Notes: generated from the sequence alone by a model not told the origin. DNA of 64,000 nt from Haloplasma contractile SSD-17B (GCF_000215935.2 NZ_AFNU02000002.1:62001-126000); one strand, 5' to 3'; positions 19,095 through 28,629 are shown, numbered from the stretch's first letter. Made by a program: numbers and translations.

Positions 19095-19136
19095 TGAAAC
19101 ATACTTTCGAAACGTTTCAAACAATTACTTATTATA
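19095..19136 (-). promoter_or_regulatory. LacI-type operator overlapping the MFS transcription start region
   Basis: The perfect palindrome GAAACGTTTC (19109-19118) lies within TTcGAAACGTTTCaAA. A wider repeat, TTTGAAAC...GTTTCAAA (19095-19121), overlaps it. A minus-strand TATAAT lies at 19131-19136, directly upstream, so the operator would cover the start site. The -35 is poor. Confidence 0.5.
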
Positions 19137-19170
19137 ATACATTTATAGAGTTTTTGCTAGGTTATATTAG

Positions 19171-19185
19171 TCGAAAGCGTTACCA
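19171..19185. promoter_or_regulatory. cre-like (CcpA) site upstream of the MFS gene
   Basis: TCGAAAGCGTTACCA matches WTGNAANCGNWNNCW with one mismatch. Confidence 0.35.
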
Positions 19186-19195
19186 ATTTATAGCA

Positions 19196-19226
19196 TTAAA
19201 AAGGCAGCCTATGCTAGGCTACCTTA
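19196..19226 (-). terminator. Terminator of the 211-residue membrane gene
   Basis: Minus strand AAGGTAGCCT / AGGCTGCCTT with one mismatch and five T. Confidence 0.65.
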
Positions 19227-19234
19227 TATTCGTA

Positions 19235-19870
19235 TTATGTACTTTGTTTAGATGGATAAAGAAACAACACAGCTATTGCTGCTAGAATATTTATTATGGC
19301 TGTTATGGGGATGTAAATACTATATATAAAGTATGGGTGCTCTAATTTAGAGTTACTTATTAATAACAAAATTGGTAACATAATATTAATTGTTATAGGT
19401 ATTATAAATACTGTTAGTTTGTAATTTCTATATTTAATAAGCTTTAAAATTAACATAATTAATCCCCACAAGCATAATAAAATAAATAAAGGATAAAACA
19501 TAAATGAAATTTTAGAAAAAGCTAAATATAGGTTGTTCCATTCCGAAATTACTATTAACTCTTCAGTTAGTATTTTTTTATCAAGTGTAACGAAAATTAG
19601 TGTCAGAAAATATATACTATACAAGCTATAAGTTGATACTACGTAAAACTTATTTTTTATTATCATCTTGGCTAACTTAGTTAATAGTACAAGATTAGTG
19701 AAAAGAATAATAAAAAATATATCTCGCTCTCTTATATTTCTCTCAATATAATAAGCATTATCGAAAGTAAATATACTGTCTCTAAAGTTCTCTATACTTA
19801 TAAATATAATAATAGATATTATTAAAAATATGTATAGTTTTATGTCATTATTTCTAACTATATTTTTCAT
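19235..19870 (-). CDS. Hypothetical membrane protein, 211 residues
   Basis: Five or six hydrophobic segments dominate the sequence; there are no recognisable motifs. AGGAGTGA precedes the ATG by seven bases, and a terminator follows. It lies 48 bases after the subtilase on the same strand and may be cotranscribed with it, but no functional link can be shown. The very high Ile/Leu/Phe/Lys content fits AT-rich DNA. Confidence 0.6.
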   Translation of the reverse strand: MKNIVRNNDIKLYIFLIISIIIFISIENFRDSIFTFDNAYYIERNIRERDIFFIILFTNLVLLTKLAKMIIKNKFYVVSTYSLYSIYFLTLIFVTLDKKILTEELIVISEWNNLYLAFSKISFMFYPLFILLCLWGLIMLILKLIKYRNYKLTVFIIPITINIMLPILLLISNSKLEHPYFIYSIYIPITAIINILAAIAVLFLYPSKQST

Positions 19871-19918
19871 GTAAATGTCACTCCTGTCTAATGCCTGACA
19901 TTAATTGAATTCAATAAA

Positions 19919-21619
19919 TTAGTCTATTGTATATGTTATTGATAGGTAATCTCTCATGTTAGTTTGACGATCTCCCCACTGTTTTACCTTGATTTCATAA
20001 TACCCGGTTTCCTTTACATAATGCTCATAAAGTTCTATATTATTATCAAATGATCCGATTGATTGAGCTAAATTCATACCACTTCGATATAGTTTTAAAT
20101 CATAATCTGTTAGTACATGGTCATCATAACCAGTTGACGTCTTTTCAACGTTCTTTAACCATGCCAAACTAACACGAAATGTTTGCCCTTGAATTAAATA
20201 GACTTGTTTAGTGTATACAAAGTCATAGGCACCCGTATTATCTCCTATAGAGAAAGAGTATGTCGTTGAAGTACTATTAAGGGCCTCCTCTACATCTAGC
20301 AGTCCTGCCCCTGCTCGAACTTCGAGACCTGAATCTTCATATGTACTATGGTACAAACTTAAGCGATCCATGGTTGCAGATGCTGTAACGATTGAGAGTA
20401 CTTTCTCTGGATAAGATTTAAGGGATGAACTTTTATCCATTAATAGTGTCACTGCTCCTGCTACTATAGCAGATGAATAACTTGTTCCACTATAGGTTGT
20501 GGTCGTACCATCTGGTAAAGTAACATCTTCTCCTGGAGCTACTAGTGTCGGCTTATCAAAAAATTTATTTATGTAAACATATGAAGAAAAGTCTGACACA
20601 TGGTATTTGTTTTTAGAAGAACCTACTGTAATGATATTTGCAGCTGTCTTAGGACTCGAGATTAAAGCATCTTCATCCCCTAGTTCTCCTAGGTTACCCG
20701 CTGAACCAACAAATGTAATCCAATACCTTCTAGTAATATAGTCAATATATTTAGCATTCGATGAATATTCACCTGCATCACCAGCACTATCTGCTATACT
20801 GATATTAATGACATTCACATTACGATCAATTAACCAATCGGTTTCTCCTTGGATATCCGGTCCTGCATATTCAACACTTAACGTCTTTGCATTCGGTGCT
20901 AGTCCATATTTACCACTGATGAATGCTCCAACTCTAGTCGCATGAGCGGACACCGACTCTAAGTACCAAGATTCATTCCTAACCTCAATATCTTGTCCTA
21001 CAAAGTTTTGATCATCAACATCAATAATTCCTGAATCGATAATCCCGACAACAACATTGGTCCCATCATATATTCCTTCATTAATTACTGTTTCTGCATT
21101 CACATCATAAAATGGGGTATATGATTCACTAGTAACATCAGATTCGTTTACTTTTGATACATATATGTTACTAACACCCTGTTTGGTCGATAACTCCTCT
21201 AGGCTAGGTAATAACGCGTCATATGCCATGTCTTCCGTATAATAAATAAAAGGGGCATATTGACTAACACGGATGTTCTGTTTTGACTCTAACTTAAGTT
21301 CTGTCACGTATTGATTGTTATAGGTAGCGTGATGATCTTTTCCTGCATCCTTAATCATACGTAAATAATCATCAACATTATCCTCAATAAAATTCGTATC
21401 TTTATCTAACGAAAATTTTTCATAGTCCAATTCAATTGCAACTTGATAGAGTTCCTTTTCTGTAGTTTGAGTGACATCATCTGCATTTATAGATTCTGCC
21501 TTTGTAACATAATCACCTTCATAAATAATACTTGCTTTGGTACTACCCTCACTATTAATCCCAAGATTACAAATAACAGCGAAGGTAAAACTTAATAAAA
21601 ACACAATGCTTTTCTTCAT
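19919..21619 (-). CDS. Secreted S8 family serine peptidase (subtilisin-like)
   Basis: A signal peptide (KKSIVFLLSFTFAVICNLGINS) and a ~150-residue pro-region are followed by the subtilase catalytic domain: Asp in VVVGIIDSGIIDVDD, His in SAHATRVGAFISG, Asn in TFVGSAGNLGE, Ser in YSGTSYSSAIVAGAV. A C-terminal beta domain (~440-566) resembles pre-peptidase/PPC domains. All three catalytic residues are present, so it should be active outside the cell. The preferred ATG at 21619 follows GGAGG by eight bases; an ATG seven codons upstream is less likely. Confidence 0.87.
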   Translation of the reverse strand: MKKSIVFLLSFTFAVICNLGINSEGSTKASIIYEGDYVTKAESINADDVTQTTEKELYQVAIELDYEKFSLDKDTNFIEDNVDDYLRMIKDAGKDHHATYNNQYVTELKLESKQNIRVSQYAPFIYYTEDMAYDALLPSLEELSTKQGVSNIYVSKVNESDVTSESYTPFYDVNAETVINEGIYDGTNVVVGIIDSGIIDVDDQNFVGQDIEVRNESWYLESVSAHATRVGAFISGKYGLAPNAKTLSVEYAGPDIQGETDWLIDRNVNVINISIADSAGDAGEYSSNAKYIDYITRRYWITFVGSAGNLGELGDEDALISSPKTAANIITVGSSKNKYHVSDFSSYVYINKFFDKPTLVAPGEDVTLPDGTTTTYSGTSYSSAIVAGAVTLLMDKSSSLKSYPEKVLSIVTASATMDRLSLYHSTYEDSGLEVRAGAGLLDVEEALNSTSTTYSFSIGDNTGAYDFVYTKQVYLIQGQTFRVSLAWLKNVEKTSTGYDDHVLTDYDLKLYRSGMNLAQSIGSFDNNIELYEHYVKETGYYEIKVKQWGDRQTNMRDYLSITYTID

Positions 21620-21979
21620 TTTTCTACCTCCAAAACTCATATTTAATTAATTAAATAAACATCTTTTATTTTACATTTTCTGACACTTAATGTAAACAGT
21701 TTTAAATTAATATTAGTAAAATATGTTAAAAATGATCGTTATTTGACACTTTATGTGATTTACTAGTCTATTTAGTCGATTTATCATTACTAATTCGTGT
21801 GTTAACACAAAGTGTATTTTCTCAAGCTGGTTTTCAGTCACATTAGCTTATTGAAGTCATTTATGAATTATTAACTAAGTGAACTTTTATTTTACACATC
21901 AAAAAACCTCTCAATTTGAGAGGTTCATTCATACTCGAGTATTTAGTTAGTATGATATAAATAATAAATCACTTGTTTT
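21620..21979. other. Intergenic region with a terminator, otherwise unremarkable
   Basis: It contains the NADH oxidase terminator (21901-21926) and, presumably, the subtilase promoter. No further open frame or structured element was recognised. Confidence 0.5.
21901..21926 (-). terminator. Terminator of the NADH oxidase gene
   Basis: AACCTCTCAA/TTGAGAGGTT with six T on the minus strand. Confidence 0.85.
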
Positions 21980-23317
21980 CTACTCTTTATTATTAGCTTG
22001 TAGTCCCGCTTGATTTAGTAAATTCCATGGTTTATTAAAAAATGGTTGGAAGAAGAAATCAATAAATGCTAATTCATCAATTGTCATCTTATTTTGAATC
22101 ACAACCGACATAGTATTAACCATCTGTGTTAAATCCGTTTCAGAACGAATTTGTGCTCCTAAAATACGTTTTGATGATTCTTCATATACCACTTTTAACG
22201 TTGCTTCTTCGTGTGTCGGCATAAATTCTGGTCGATAGTGATCTACTACTGTTACTGATTTTGCTATAATTCCATCCTCTTTAGCCTGTGATACCGTCAA
22301 GCCAGTGCTTGCAATATTATGTTCAAAAATTTTAATACCTGATGTACCTTGTGTGCCAAGATGTTTTGTAGTAGGACTAACTAAGTTTCTAGCGGCTAAT
22401 GTACCCGTTCTTACTGCATTAGTAGCGAGTGGTATATAGCGTCTTTCTCCCGTTGGATTGTAGAGTAACGTACAACTATCTCCTACTGCAAATACGTCTT
22501 CCTTACTCGTTCTCATATACTCATCAACCAAAATAGCACCATCTTTCATCCTATCTACCTGACCTTTTAACAATTCAGTATTTGGTCTAAATCCAATGCA
22601 TAGAATGACAAGATCAGCATCATAGGTTGCCTTATTGGTGACTACTCTCCTAACTTTACGCCCTTCTCCCTCAAAGCGCTCAACCATTTCCCCTATTGCT
22701 AGAGTCACTCCATGGTCCCTAAAAGCCTCTTCTGCTACATCAGTAAACTCTTTATCTAGGTATTTACTCAATATTCGATCTTGTGCATCAATTAGCGTGA
22801 CCTCTTTTCCATTATTGCAAAATGCTTCTGCTAATTCCACTCCTATATACCCAGCACCAATCACAACTGTTTTTTTAGCATGTTTAGCACGCTCTATAAT
22901 TGTGTTTGCCTGATAGAAGTTTTTGGATAGCAAGATATTCTCAAATTCAATCCCTTCAAATCTAGGCACAATTGGCCATGAACCAGTTGCTACTATTAAT
23001 TTATCATATTCATCTTGAAATTCATCTTCTGTTTTAAGATTTTTTATGGTTACTACCTTTTTAGTAGTATCAATAGATACTACTTCATGCTTCATTTTAA
23101 TATTGGCACCTAATCTCTCTAACTCTTTTGGAGATGAATAGAATAATCCCTCTACATCTTTAATGACTCCTCCAACATATAAGGCAATCCCACATGATAA
23201 AAATGATACATTATCATTACGTTCATAGACTGTAATTTGAGCATCTTTATGTAAACGTGCTGTATTAATAACAGCGGCTGTTCCTGCATGTGTGCACCCG
23301 ACAACAATAACCTTCAT
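21980..23317 (-). CDS. nox: FAD-dependent NADH oxidase (Nox/CoA-disulfide reductase family)
   Basis: It begins with MKVIVVGCTHAGTAAV and has the single redox cysteine Cys42 in VSFLSCGIALY, which is the signature of water-forming NADH oxidases; a second Rossmann motif (VVIGAGYIGVELAEAF) binds NADH, and DVFAVGDSC binds FAD. These enzymes reduce O2 to water with NADH and regenerate NAD+ in fermentative bacteria. A CoA-disulfide or polysulfide reductase role cannot be excluded, given the sulfur genes nearby. TAAGGAGGACATAAA precedes the ATG. Confidence 0.87.
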   Translation of the reverse strand: MKVIVVGCTHAGTAAVINTARLHKDAQITVYERNDNVSFLSCGIALYVGGVIKDVEGLFYSSPKELERLGANIKMKHEVVSIDTTKKVVTIKNLKTEDEFQDEYDKLIVATGSWPIVPRFEGIEFENILLSKNFYQANTIIERAKHAKKTVVIGAGYIGVELAEAFCNNGKEVTLIDAQDRILSKYLDKEFTDVAEEAFRDHGVTLAIGEMVERFEGEGRKVRRVVTNKATYDADLVILCIGFRPNTELLKGQVDRMKDGAILVDEYMRTSKEDVFAVGDSCTLLYNPTGERRYIPLATNAVRTGTLAARNLVSPTTKHLGTQGTSGIKIFEHNIASTGLTVSQAKEDGIIAKSVTVVDHYRPEFMPTHEEATLKVVYEESSKRILGAQIRSETDLTQMVNTMSVVIQNKMTIDELAFIDFFFQPFFNKPWNLLNQAGLQANNKE

Positions 23318-23594
23318 TTTATGTCCTCCTTATTTAGAACCGAACGTATTATGTTACATCAACTAATAATGCCATTTTTCAAAAACAAGCAAAGAATATA
23401 ATCTACATTATTTTTAGTATATATGATTTCGTTTATACGTTATAAATTTCCTTAATTCTATTTGTTCCTTACTGTGTATGAAACGGTTAAATCATACTAA
23501 ACTAATACATGAGCATATTATTTCTTTTATTATAAACTAGTCGTTATAATTATAAGTGTAGAACAATTAACTAATTTTATAAGGAGTGATTTAA

Positions 23595-24086
23595 ATGCCT
23601 ACATTTGCTGGAAATCCACTAACACTAGAAGGTGCGAAGCTTAAAGTTGGTGATATAGCACCTGATTTTTCAGTTTTAGATAATGATTTAAATGAAAAGA
23701 AGTTATCTGACTATACTGCAAATATAAAAGTAATTAGTGTTGTCCCGTCACTTGATACAGGAGTTTGCGATCAACAAACAAGAAAGTTTAACCAGGAATT
23801 ATCTGAAGACGGTGTTGTAGTCTTAACAATCAGTAACGACTTACCATTTGCACAAGCAAGATGGTGTGGAAGTGCTGGTATTGATAATATCATTACGTTA
23901 AGTGATCACCGTGATCTTGATTTTGCTAACAAGTACGGAACATTAGTTAAAGAATTACGTTTACAAACTCGTGCTGTTTTTGTTTTAGACAATAACAATA
24001 AAATTGCACACGTTGAATATTTAGATGAGATTACAAATCATCCAAACTATGATGCGGTTATAAACAAGGTAAAAGAACTTAAGTAG
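23595..24086 (+). CDS. tpx: Thiol peroxidase Tpx (atypical 2-Cys peroxiredoxin)
   Basis: The peroxidatic Cys58 lies in [12 protein letters not shown] and the resolving Cys91 in ARWCGSAG, the standard Tpx pair; the N-terminal [10 protein letters not shown] and the overall 163 residues agree. It reduces peroxides using thioredoxin. ATAAGGAGTG precedes the ATG. It lies divergent from the NADH oxidase and ends at a strong terminator. Confidence 0.95.
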   Translation: MPTFAGNPLTLEGAKLKVGDIAPDFSVLDNDLNEKKLSDYTANIKVISVVPSLDTGVCDQQTRKFNQELSEDGVVVLTISNDLPFAQARWCGSAGIDNIITLSDHRDLDFANKYGTLVKELRLQTRAVFVLDNNNKIAHVEYLDEITNHPNYDAVINKVKELK

Positions 24087-24099
24087 TATAACTTTATAT

Positions 24100-24142
24100 A
24101 AAAAGAAAGCACAGGAATCTTTAGAGATTCTTGTGCTTTTTT
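24100..24142. terminator. Bidirectional terminator between tpx and ldh
   Basis: AAGCACA and TGTGCTT form a stem extended by GAATCT/AGATTC around TTAG, with T runs on the plus strand and A-rich sequence on the other side. Confidence 0.85.
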
Positions 24143-24178
24143 GTTAGCTGATTTGTATTTTAAAATCTTGTATACGTA

Positions 24179-25129
24179 TTAATCTTCTAATGATTGAATT
24201 GTCTCTTTTAGGACAAATTCACTTTTACGTAGCAATGCTTTATCCCTTGGTGTAAGGTTCAAGGAAACAACGTCTCTTACTCCATTTCTATTAATAATGA
24301 CAGGTAATCCAATATATAAATTATTCATAGAAAATTCTCCGTTTGGATTAACCGACACTGTTAGGATACTGTTCTCGTTATCCACAATAGCTTTTGTAAT
24401 TCGCATTAGAGCCATGCCTATACCAAGGTAAGTTGCTTTCTTTTTTTCTATTATCTGATAAGCAGCATCTCGTACATCCGTATAGATTTTTTCTAAGTCT
24501 TTATACTGATACGCTTCATCTTCCTTAATAACATCTAATAGTGGTTTTACTCCTATATAAGCATTACTCCATACAGGAAATTCAGTATCTCCATGCTCAC
24601 CTATAATATACGCATTAATACTTTTACTGCTAATATCTAAATATTTAGAAAGTTCATATTGCAGTCTTGCTGTATCTAACGTAGTTCCTGAACCAATTAC
24701 TTTATTACTTTCTAGGCCCGATTGTTTCCATGCGACGTATGACATGATATCAACAGGATTTGACGCAACTAATAGTATTCCATTAAATCCAGATTCCATG
24801 ATTTGATCCACAATTTGTCGTATTATCTTAGCGTTTTTATTCACTAATTGTAGTCTAGTTTCGCCTGTCTTTTGGCTTGCCCCTGCTGTAATTACAACTA
24901 AGTCAGCATCTTTACAATCATTATAATCGCCTGCTTTTATTTTCATATCCTTAGGGGCATACGATAGACCATGATTTAAATCCATCGCTTCACCTAAGGC
25001 CTTATCTTTACTACGGTTTATAATAGTTAACTCATCAACTACACCTTGGTTTAATAATGCAAATGCATAACTCATCCCTACAAAACCTGCACCGACCAAT
25101 ACTACTTTACGTAAGTCTCTATTATTCAC
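24179..25129 (-). CDS. ldh: L-lactate dehydrogenase
   Basis: The NAD-binding VVLVGAGFVGMSYAFALL, the substrate loop KTGETRLQLVNKN, GSGTTLDTARLQ and the catalytic histidine in IGEHGDTEFPVWS identify L-LDH rather than malate dehydrogenase. It interconverts pyruvate and lactate, with fermentation as the likely role. Start GTG at 25129 behind AAAGGAGG. It follows lctP by 88 bases, so lactate transport and reduction are probably transcribed together. Confidence 0.93.
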   Translation of the reverse strand: MNNRDLRKVVLVGAGFVGMSYAFALLNQGVVDELTIINRSKDKALGEAMDLNHGLSYAPKDMKIKAGDYNDCKDADLVVITAGASQKTGETRLQLVNKNAKIIRQIVDQIMESGFNGILLVASNPVDIMSYVAWKQSGLESNKVIGSGTTLDTARLQYELSKYLDISSKSINAYIIGEHGDTEFPVWSNAYIGVKPLLDVIKEDEAYQYKDLEKIYTDVRDAAYQIIEKKKATYLGIGMALMRITKAIVDNENSILTVSVNPNGEFSMNNLYIGLPVIINRNGVRDVVSLNLTPRDKALLRKSEFVLKETIQSLED

Positions 25130-25217
25130 GTTTAACCTCCTTTATCCTTGATACTAATACTTTTTTGTAAACATCCTAGTAGTCTCAATACCTACTTTCA
25201 ATACATTATCAAACAAT

Positions 25218-26810
25218 CTATAGTAATATATTAACTATTATACCAATTAATAATGCATATATAAGTGATATGCCTATAGTGACACGTAATACTTTCGATT
25301 CCTTTCCAGTTAAACCAACAACTGCACAAGCTGATACGACCTTTGAAACACTAATCATACAACCCGTATTTGCTCCTATAGCTTGGGCTGTCAGCACTTT
25401 TAAAATATCCATATTATTTTGAACTGCAACCTGATATTGAATCTGAGAGAACATGATGTTGCTTGTCGTAGAACTGCCTGCTATAAATGTTCCAAGATTA
25501 CCTATGTAAGGTGCAACATAAATCCAATAGTCTCCAAATGCTTGTGATAGTCGATTAGCTAAAAAAAGTGGCATACCATCAAAACCTGCAGTATTGTAAT
25601 GAGAATTCAAAAATATATACACCATAGCAAGTGCAGGAACCAATGCAAATGTCGTTTTTTTAGCAGAACTCATTGTATTGCTAAAAGCAGCCTGCACTTC
25701 TTTTCTTCTCAGTTTAAACAGTAAAATCATTAAAACCGCAGTGAATAGTAAAACAAACCCTGGCGAATAAAAGAGTTTGAATTTAGATTCAATCTCTGTT
25801 CCTAAGATCTGTTTAAAACTTATTGAGAGCTGTAAGAGGAATTCTTTTAATGGTTTTACAACTCGTGTTAATACTAAAAAAATAACAATAAGAACATATG
25901 GTACCCATGCTTTGATATTATCTTTAAGTGCTTTAACATCTTGTTCGTTTGTCAATGTGTTAGTCTCTTTAGGTAATAAAAAGCGAACTTTAATTAACAT
26001 CATAATGATGACTAGGCCAAGTAAAGCTCCTAGAAGGGCACCGAATTCAGGACCTAATAGTATAGTAGAAAGGTATGCTAAACTTGTATAAATTAAACCT
26101 GACAATATAGCAAATGGCAAGATTTCTAAGGAGTATCTTAAACTTCTTTGAGTTTTCTTAGTAAATATTGTAGTAAGCAAAAGAACCTGCACAGCTGGTA
26201 TTAAACTTCCAATAAATATATCAACAAATGATGCTGAAATAGCTACCTCTCTTATTAACTGGTAGACACCACCATCAATCCCTTCACTTGTCTTAAGTGC
26301 AGCTCCCATTCCATCAATCAAAGGAGTACCAACCGCTCCGAAAGTCATTGGTACTGCATTTCCTAATAAAGATAGGGATGCTGCTGCTACGGGAGTAAAA
26401 CCTAATACAACAAGTAATGGACCTGCGATTGCTGCAGGAGCACCAAATCCTGAGGCTCCTTCGAGTAGACCAATAAAAAAGAAACCAATTATAATTATAT
26501 GTAGTCTTTTATCTCCTGTAAGCCGTTTAAATGTTGTGATAATTGTATCAATCGCACCACTTACTCTTAAAATATTTAGAAGAAAAATCGCACCTATTAA
26601 AATCCATATGATACTAAATGCTTTAATCGTTCCCGCAATCACCGATGCACTAATCGTAACATGATCCATTCCCCATACAAAGTATGAAAGAAATAATACA
26701 ATTATAAAAGAGATTGACATTCCTTTTTTTGCGGACATCTGTAGTATAACTAGAAAGATTAGAGGTAAAATGATTGCTGAAGTCGCAGTTAATAATTTGA
26801 ATAATTCCAT
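25218..26810 (-). CDS. lctP: L-lactate permease family transporter (LctP/GlcA)
   Basis: About 13 membrane segments fit into 530 residues. The family motifs GASGFGAPAAIAGPLLV, GNAVPMTFGAVGTPLIDG and FIAGSSTTSNIMFSQIQYQVA are all present. Members exchange lactate or glycolate with protons. AAAGGAG lies seven bases before the ATG. It is upstream of ldh, with a cre-like site about 100 bases ahead. Confidence 0.92.
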   Translation of the reverse strand: MELFKLLTATSAIILPLIFLVILQMSAKKGMSISFIIVLFLSYFVWGMDHVTISASVIAGTIKAFSIIWILIGAIFLLNILRVSGAIDTIITTFKRLTGDKRLHIIIIGFFFIGLLEGASGFGAPAAIAGPLLVVLGFTPVAAASLSLLGNAVPMTFGAVGTPLIDGMGAALKTSEGIDGGVYQLIREVAISASFVDIFIGSLIPAVQVLLLTTIFTKKTQRSLRYSLEILPFAILSGLIYTSLAYLSTILLGPEFGALLGALLGLVIIMMLIKVRFLLPKETNTLTNEQDVKALKDNIKAWVPYVLIVIFLVLTRVVKPLKEFLLQLSISFKQILGTEIESKFKLFYSPGFVLLFTAVLMILLFKLRRKEVQAAFSNTMSSAKKTTFALVPALAMVYIFLNSHYNTAGFDGMPLFLANRLSQAFGDYWIYVAPYIGNLGTFIAGSSTTSNIMFSQIQYQVAVQNNMDILKVLTAQAIGANTGCMISVSKVVSACAVVGLTGKESKVLRVTIGISLIYALLIGIIVNILL

Positions 26811-26886
26811 TTTCTAGCTCCTTTGGTGTAGTTTAACTTTGTAATTCTTTTATTTATAAAGTAAAATAGTTCATCTCTATTATTAT

Positions 26887-26956
26887 AAACAAAAAAAAGA
26901 CTAAGATAATAGTAAAATGCGTTTACATTTTTTAAATACTATATCTTAGTCTTTAT
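26887..26956 (-). terminator. Terminator downstream of the FMN-binding-like lipoprotein gene
   Basis: A long stem (AAAGACTAAGATA/TATCTTAGTCTTT plus TAGTA/TACTA) with a large loop is followed by seven T on the minus strand. Confidence 0.75.
26914..26928. promoter_or_regulatory. cre-like site upstream of lctP
   Basis: The minus strand reads ATGTAAACGCATTTT, one mismatch from WTGNAANCGNWNNCW. It lies in the loop of the preceding terminator and about 100 bases before the lctP start. Confidence 0.4.
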
Positions 26957-26984
26957 TTAATTATTTTTTTTATAAATTTTATGA

Positions 26985-27572
26985 TTAGGTACCGTAATTC
27001 TCTTTGTGGTAATCACTAAGTCCATCTAAGATTCGCTTAATGTTCTCTGAAGTTACAGTTGCTTGACTTACAGCATCAACAGTGTCAATGTTCTCTTGTC
27101 CTTGATCAACAAACATTGGAATATAAGTGTCTTTCCAGTAGTCTAAATCTTTTCCGTCTCCACTTTCTGTTGGAATTGGGTCACTATCTCCAAAGTAGTC
27201 AAATTTAATTGTCTTAAATGTTCCTTCATCATCTTTGTTAATTTCTACGTATAGTAGAGAACGATAATTTTGGTTAGCTGGTCTACAAGTACATGATGTA
27301 TAGGCTACTTGATATTGTACATATCGTAAGTTTTCATTTTCATAAATGATATATCCGTTTTCTTCGATTTCTTCGTTCTTACCATCAATATGTGTATATT
27401 TAAATATATTTGCATATTGGTCTTCTACAGGAACATCCGCAGGGTCTCCATCACAAGTTCCTTGTACTAACTCAGTAGTGTCACCAGTTGGTACTGCCTC
27501 TTCGTCTGTAATACCGCATCCCACTAAATTAATTGCAAAGCCAATTATTATAAATGCTAAAATTTTCTTCAC
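26985..27572 (-). CDS. Lipoprotein with FMN-binding-like C-terminus
   Basis: A lipoprotein signal (AFIIIGFAINLVGCG, lipid Cys19) precedes a ~175-residue extracellular domain. A CxC pair occurs in TSCTCRPANQ. Near the C-terminus, VDAVSQATVTSENIKRIL resembles the FMN_bind motif where ApbE attaches FMN to threonine, but Gln replaces the usual Gly. Start: GTG at 27572, seven bases after AGGAGG; upstream Met codons would spoil the signal peptide. Only 16 bases separate it from the tandem-rhodanese gene, so they form an operon. An electron-carrying role is inferred only. Confidence 0.6.
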   Translation of the reverse strand: MKKILAFIIIGFAINLVGCGITDEEAVPTGDTTELVQGTCDGDPADVPVEDQYANIFKYTHIDGKNEEIEENGYIIYENENLRYVQYQVAYTSCTCRPANQNYRSLLYVEINKDDEGTFKTIKFDYFGDSDPIPTESGDGKDLDYWKDTYIPMFVDQGQENIDTVDAVSQATVTSENIKRILDGLSDYHKENYGT

Positions 27573-27588
27573 TTTAACTCCTCCTCTA

Positions 27589-28563
27589 TTATGATGTTGG
27601 TAATGAATACTCACCATCACCTAAAGTTTTGTTGTTACCGTCGTAGTTGTTAAAACCACCGATATTATATGTTATATATCCTTCTGCATCTAATATTGCT
27701 TTTACATATCCTGCTCGTGTTCCACTTGCGCACATTAAGAAAATAGCTTTATCTTTATCAAAGTAATTTTCAAATGCAAAGTTATCATTCACTGTACCTT
27801 CTGAAGGGTCCCATACTTTTCCATTTTCAGTAGAGCGTGTCACCATTTCACCTTCTAAGAACTGGAAGAATGGAATCATTTCAAATCCACGAATGTAACC
27901 AGAGTTAAATTTATCATCAAAGTTACGTAGGTCTACATATTGAACATCTGATCTAAATAAATACTGATCAATATTATCTATTGTAATAGCTGAGTCTTTT
28001 ACATCAATCGAAGTTACTGCTTCAGGAAAAGGTTTTACTAATGTAAATTCTCCGTCACCTAGAACTTTATTGTCTCCATCATAGTTATTAAATCCACCGA
28101 CATTGTATGTCGTATATCCTTTATCATCTAAAATTGCTTTTAAATAACCTGCGCGAGTTCCGCTTGCACACATTAAGAAAATCGCCTTATCTTTATCGAA
28201 GTAATTTTCAAATGCAAAGTCATCATTTACAGTTGCCTCAGAAGCATCCCATGCTTTTCCACTCTCTGTAGATCGTGTTACCATATTACCTTCTAAGAAT
28301 TGAAAAAATGGAATTATCTCAAATCCTGAGATATATCCAGAATTAAACTTATCATCAAAGTTACGTAAGTCTACATACTGTACATCGTCTCTAAATAAAT
28401 AGTCATCTACATTGTCCATTGTAATTTTTGAATCTTTTAAATCGATAGAAGTTACAACTTTTGGTAATGCGTTTGTTTCCTCTGTTGTTGTTATTTCCCC
28501 ATTATTGTTACAAGCTGATAAAAATGATACAGAAACAACTAATAATATTAATAGCTTCTTCAT
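27589..28563 (-). CDS. Lipoprotein with two tandem rhodanese domains
   Basis: Lipobox FLSAC (Cys18). Two near-identical units (residues ~37-175 and ~183-321, period 146) each contain VQYVDLRNFDDKFNSGYI and the active-site loop LMCASGTRAGY (Cys132 and Cys278). By my count the units differ at about 24 of 140 positions. Rhodanese cysteines carry persulfide sulfur; this protein would act on the outer face of the membrane. TTGGGAGGA precedes the ATG. Promoter and two palindromic operators lie upstream; the FMN-binding-like lipoprotein follows. Confidence 0.85.
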   Translation of the reverse strand: MKKLLILLVVSVSFLSACNNNGEITTTEETNALPKVVTSIDLKDSKITMDNVDDYLFRDDVQYVDLRNFDDKFNSGYISGFEIIPFFQFLEGNMVTRSTESGKAWDASEATVNDDFAFENYFDKDKAIFLMCASGTRAGYLKAILDDKGYTTYNVGGFNNYDGDNKVLGDGEFTLVKPFPEAVTSIDVKDSAITIDNIDQYLFRSDVQYVDLRNFDDKFNSGYIRGFEMIPFFQFLEGEMVTRSTENGKVWDPSEGTVNDNFAFENYFDKDKAIFLMCASGTRAGYVKAILDAEGYITYNIGGFNNYDGNNKTLGDGEYSLPTS

Positions 28564-28604
28564 GTCTTAATCCTCCCAATACTAATTAATTTATTTTAGG
28601 GAAG

Positions 28605-28622
28605 TATACCTCATACGGTATA
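28605..28622. promoter_or_regulatory. Operator palindrome 1, TATACC-N6-GGTATA
   Basis: TATACCTCATACGGTATA is a perfect inverted repeat just downstream of the -10 of the rhodanese promoter. It resembles CsoR/CstR-type operators (TACC...GGTA). Confidence 0.6.
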
Positions 28623-28629
28623 CTACACA

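Noticed and set aside
23500-23594. Possible PerR box upstream of tpx (TTATAAT-rich)
   Set aside because: Only one half-site fits the consensus; AT-rich DNA gives such matches by chance.
27600-28440. 438-base direct repeat as a possible mobile or assembly repeat
   Set aside because: The reading frame is kept and both copies encode full rhodanese domains; treated as an intragenic duplication.
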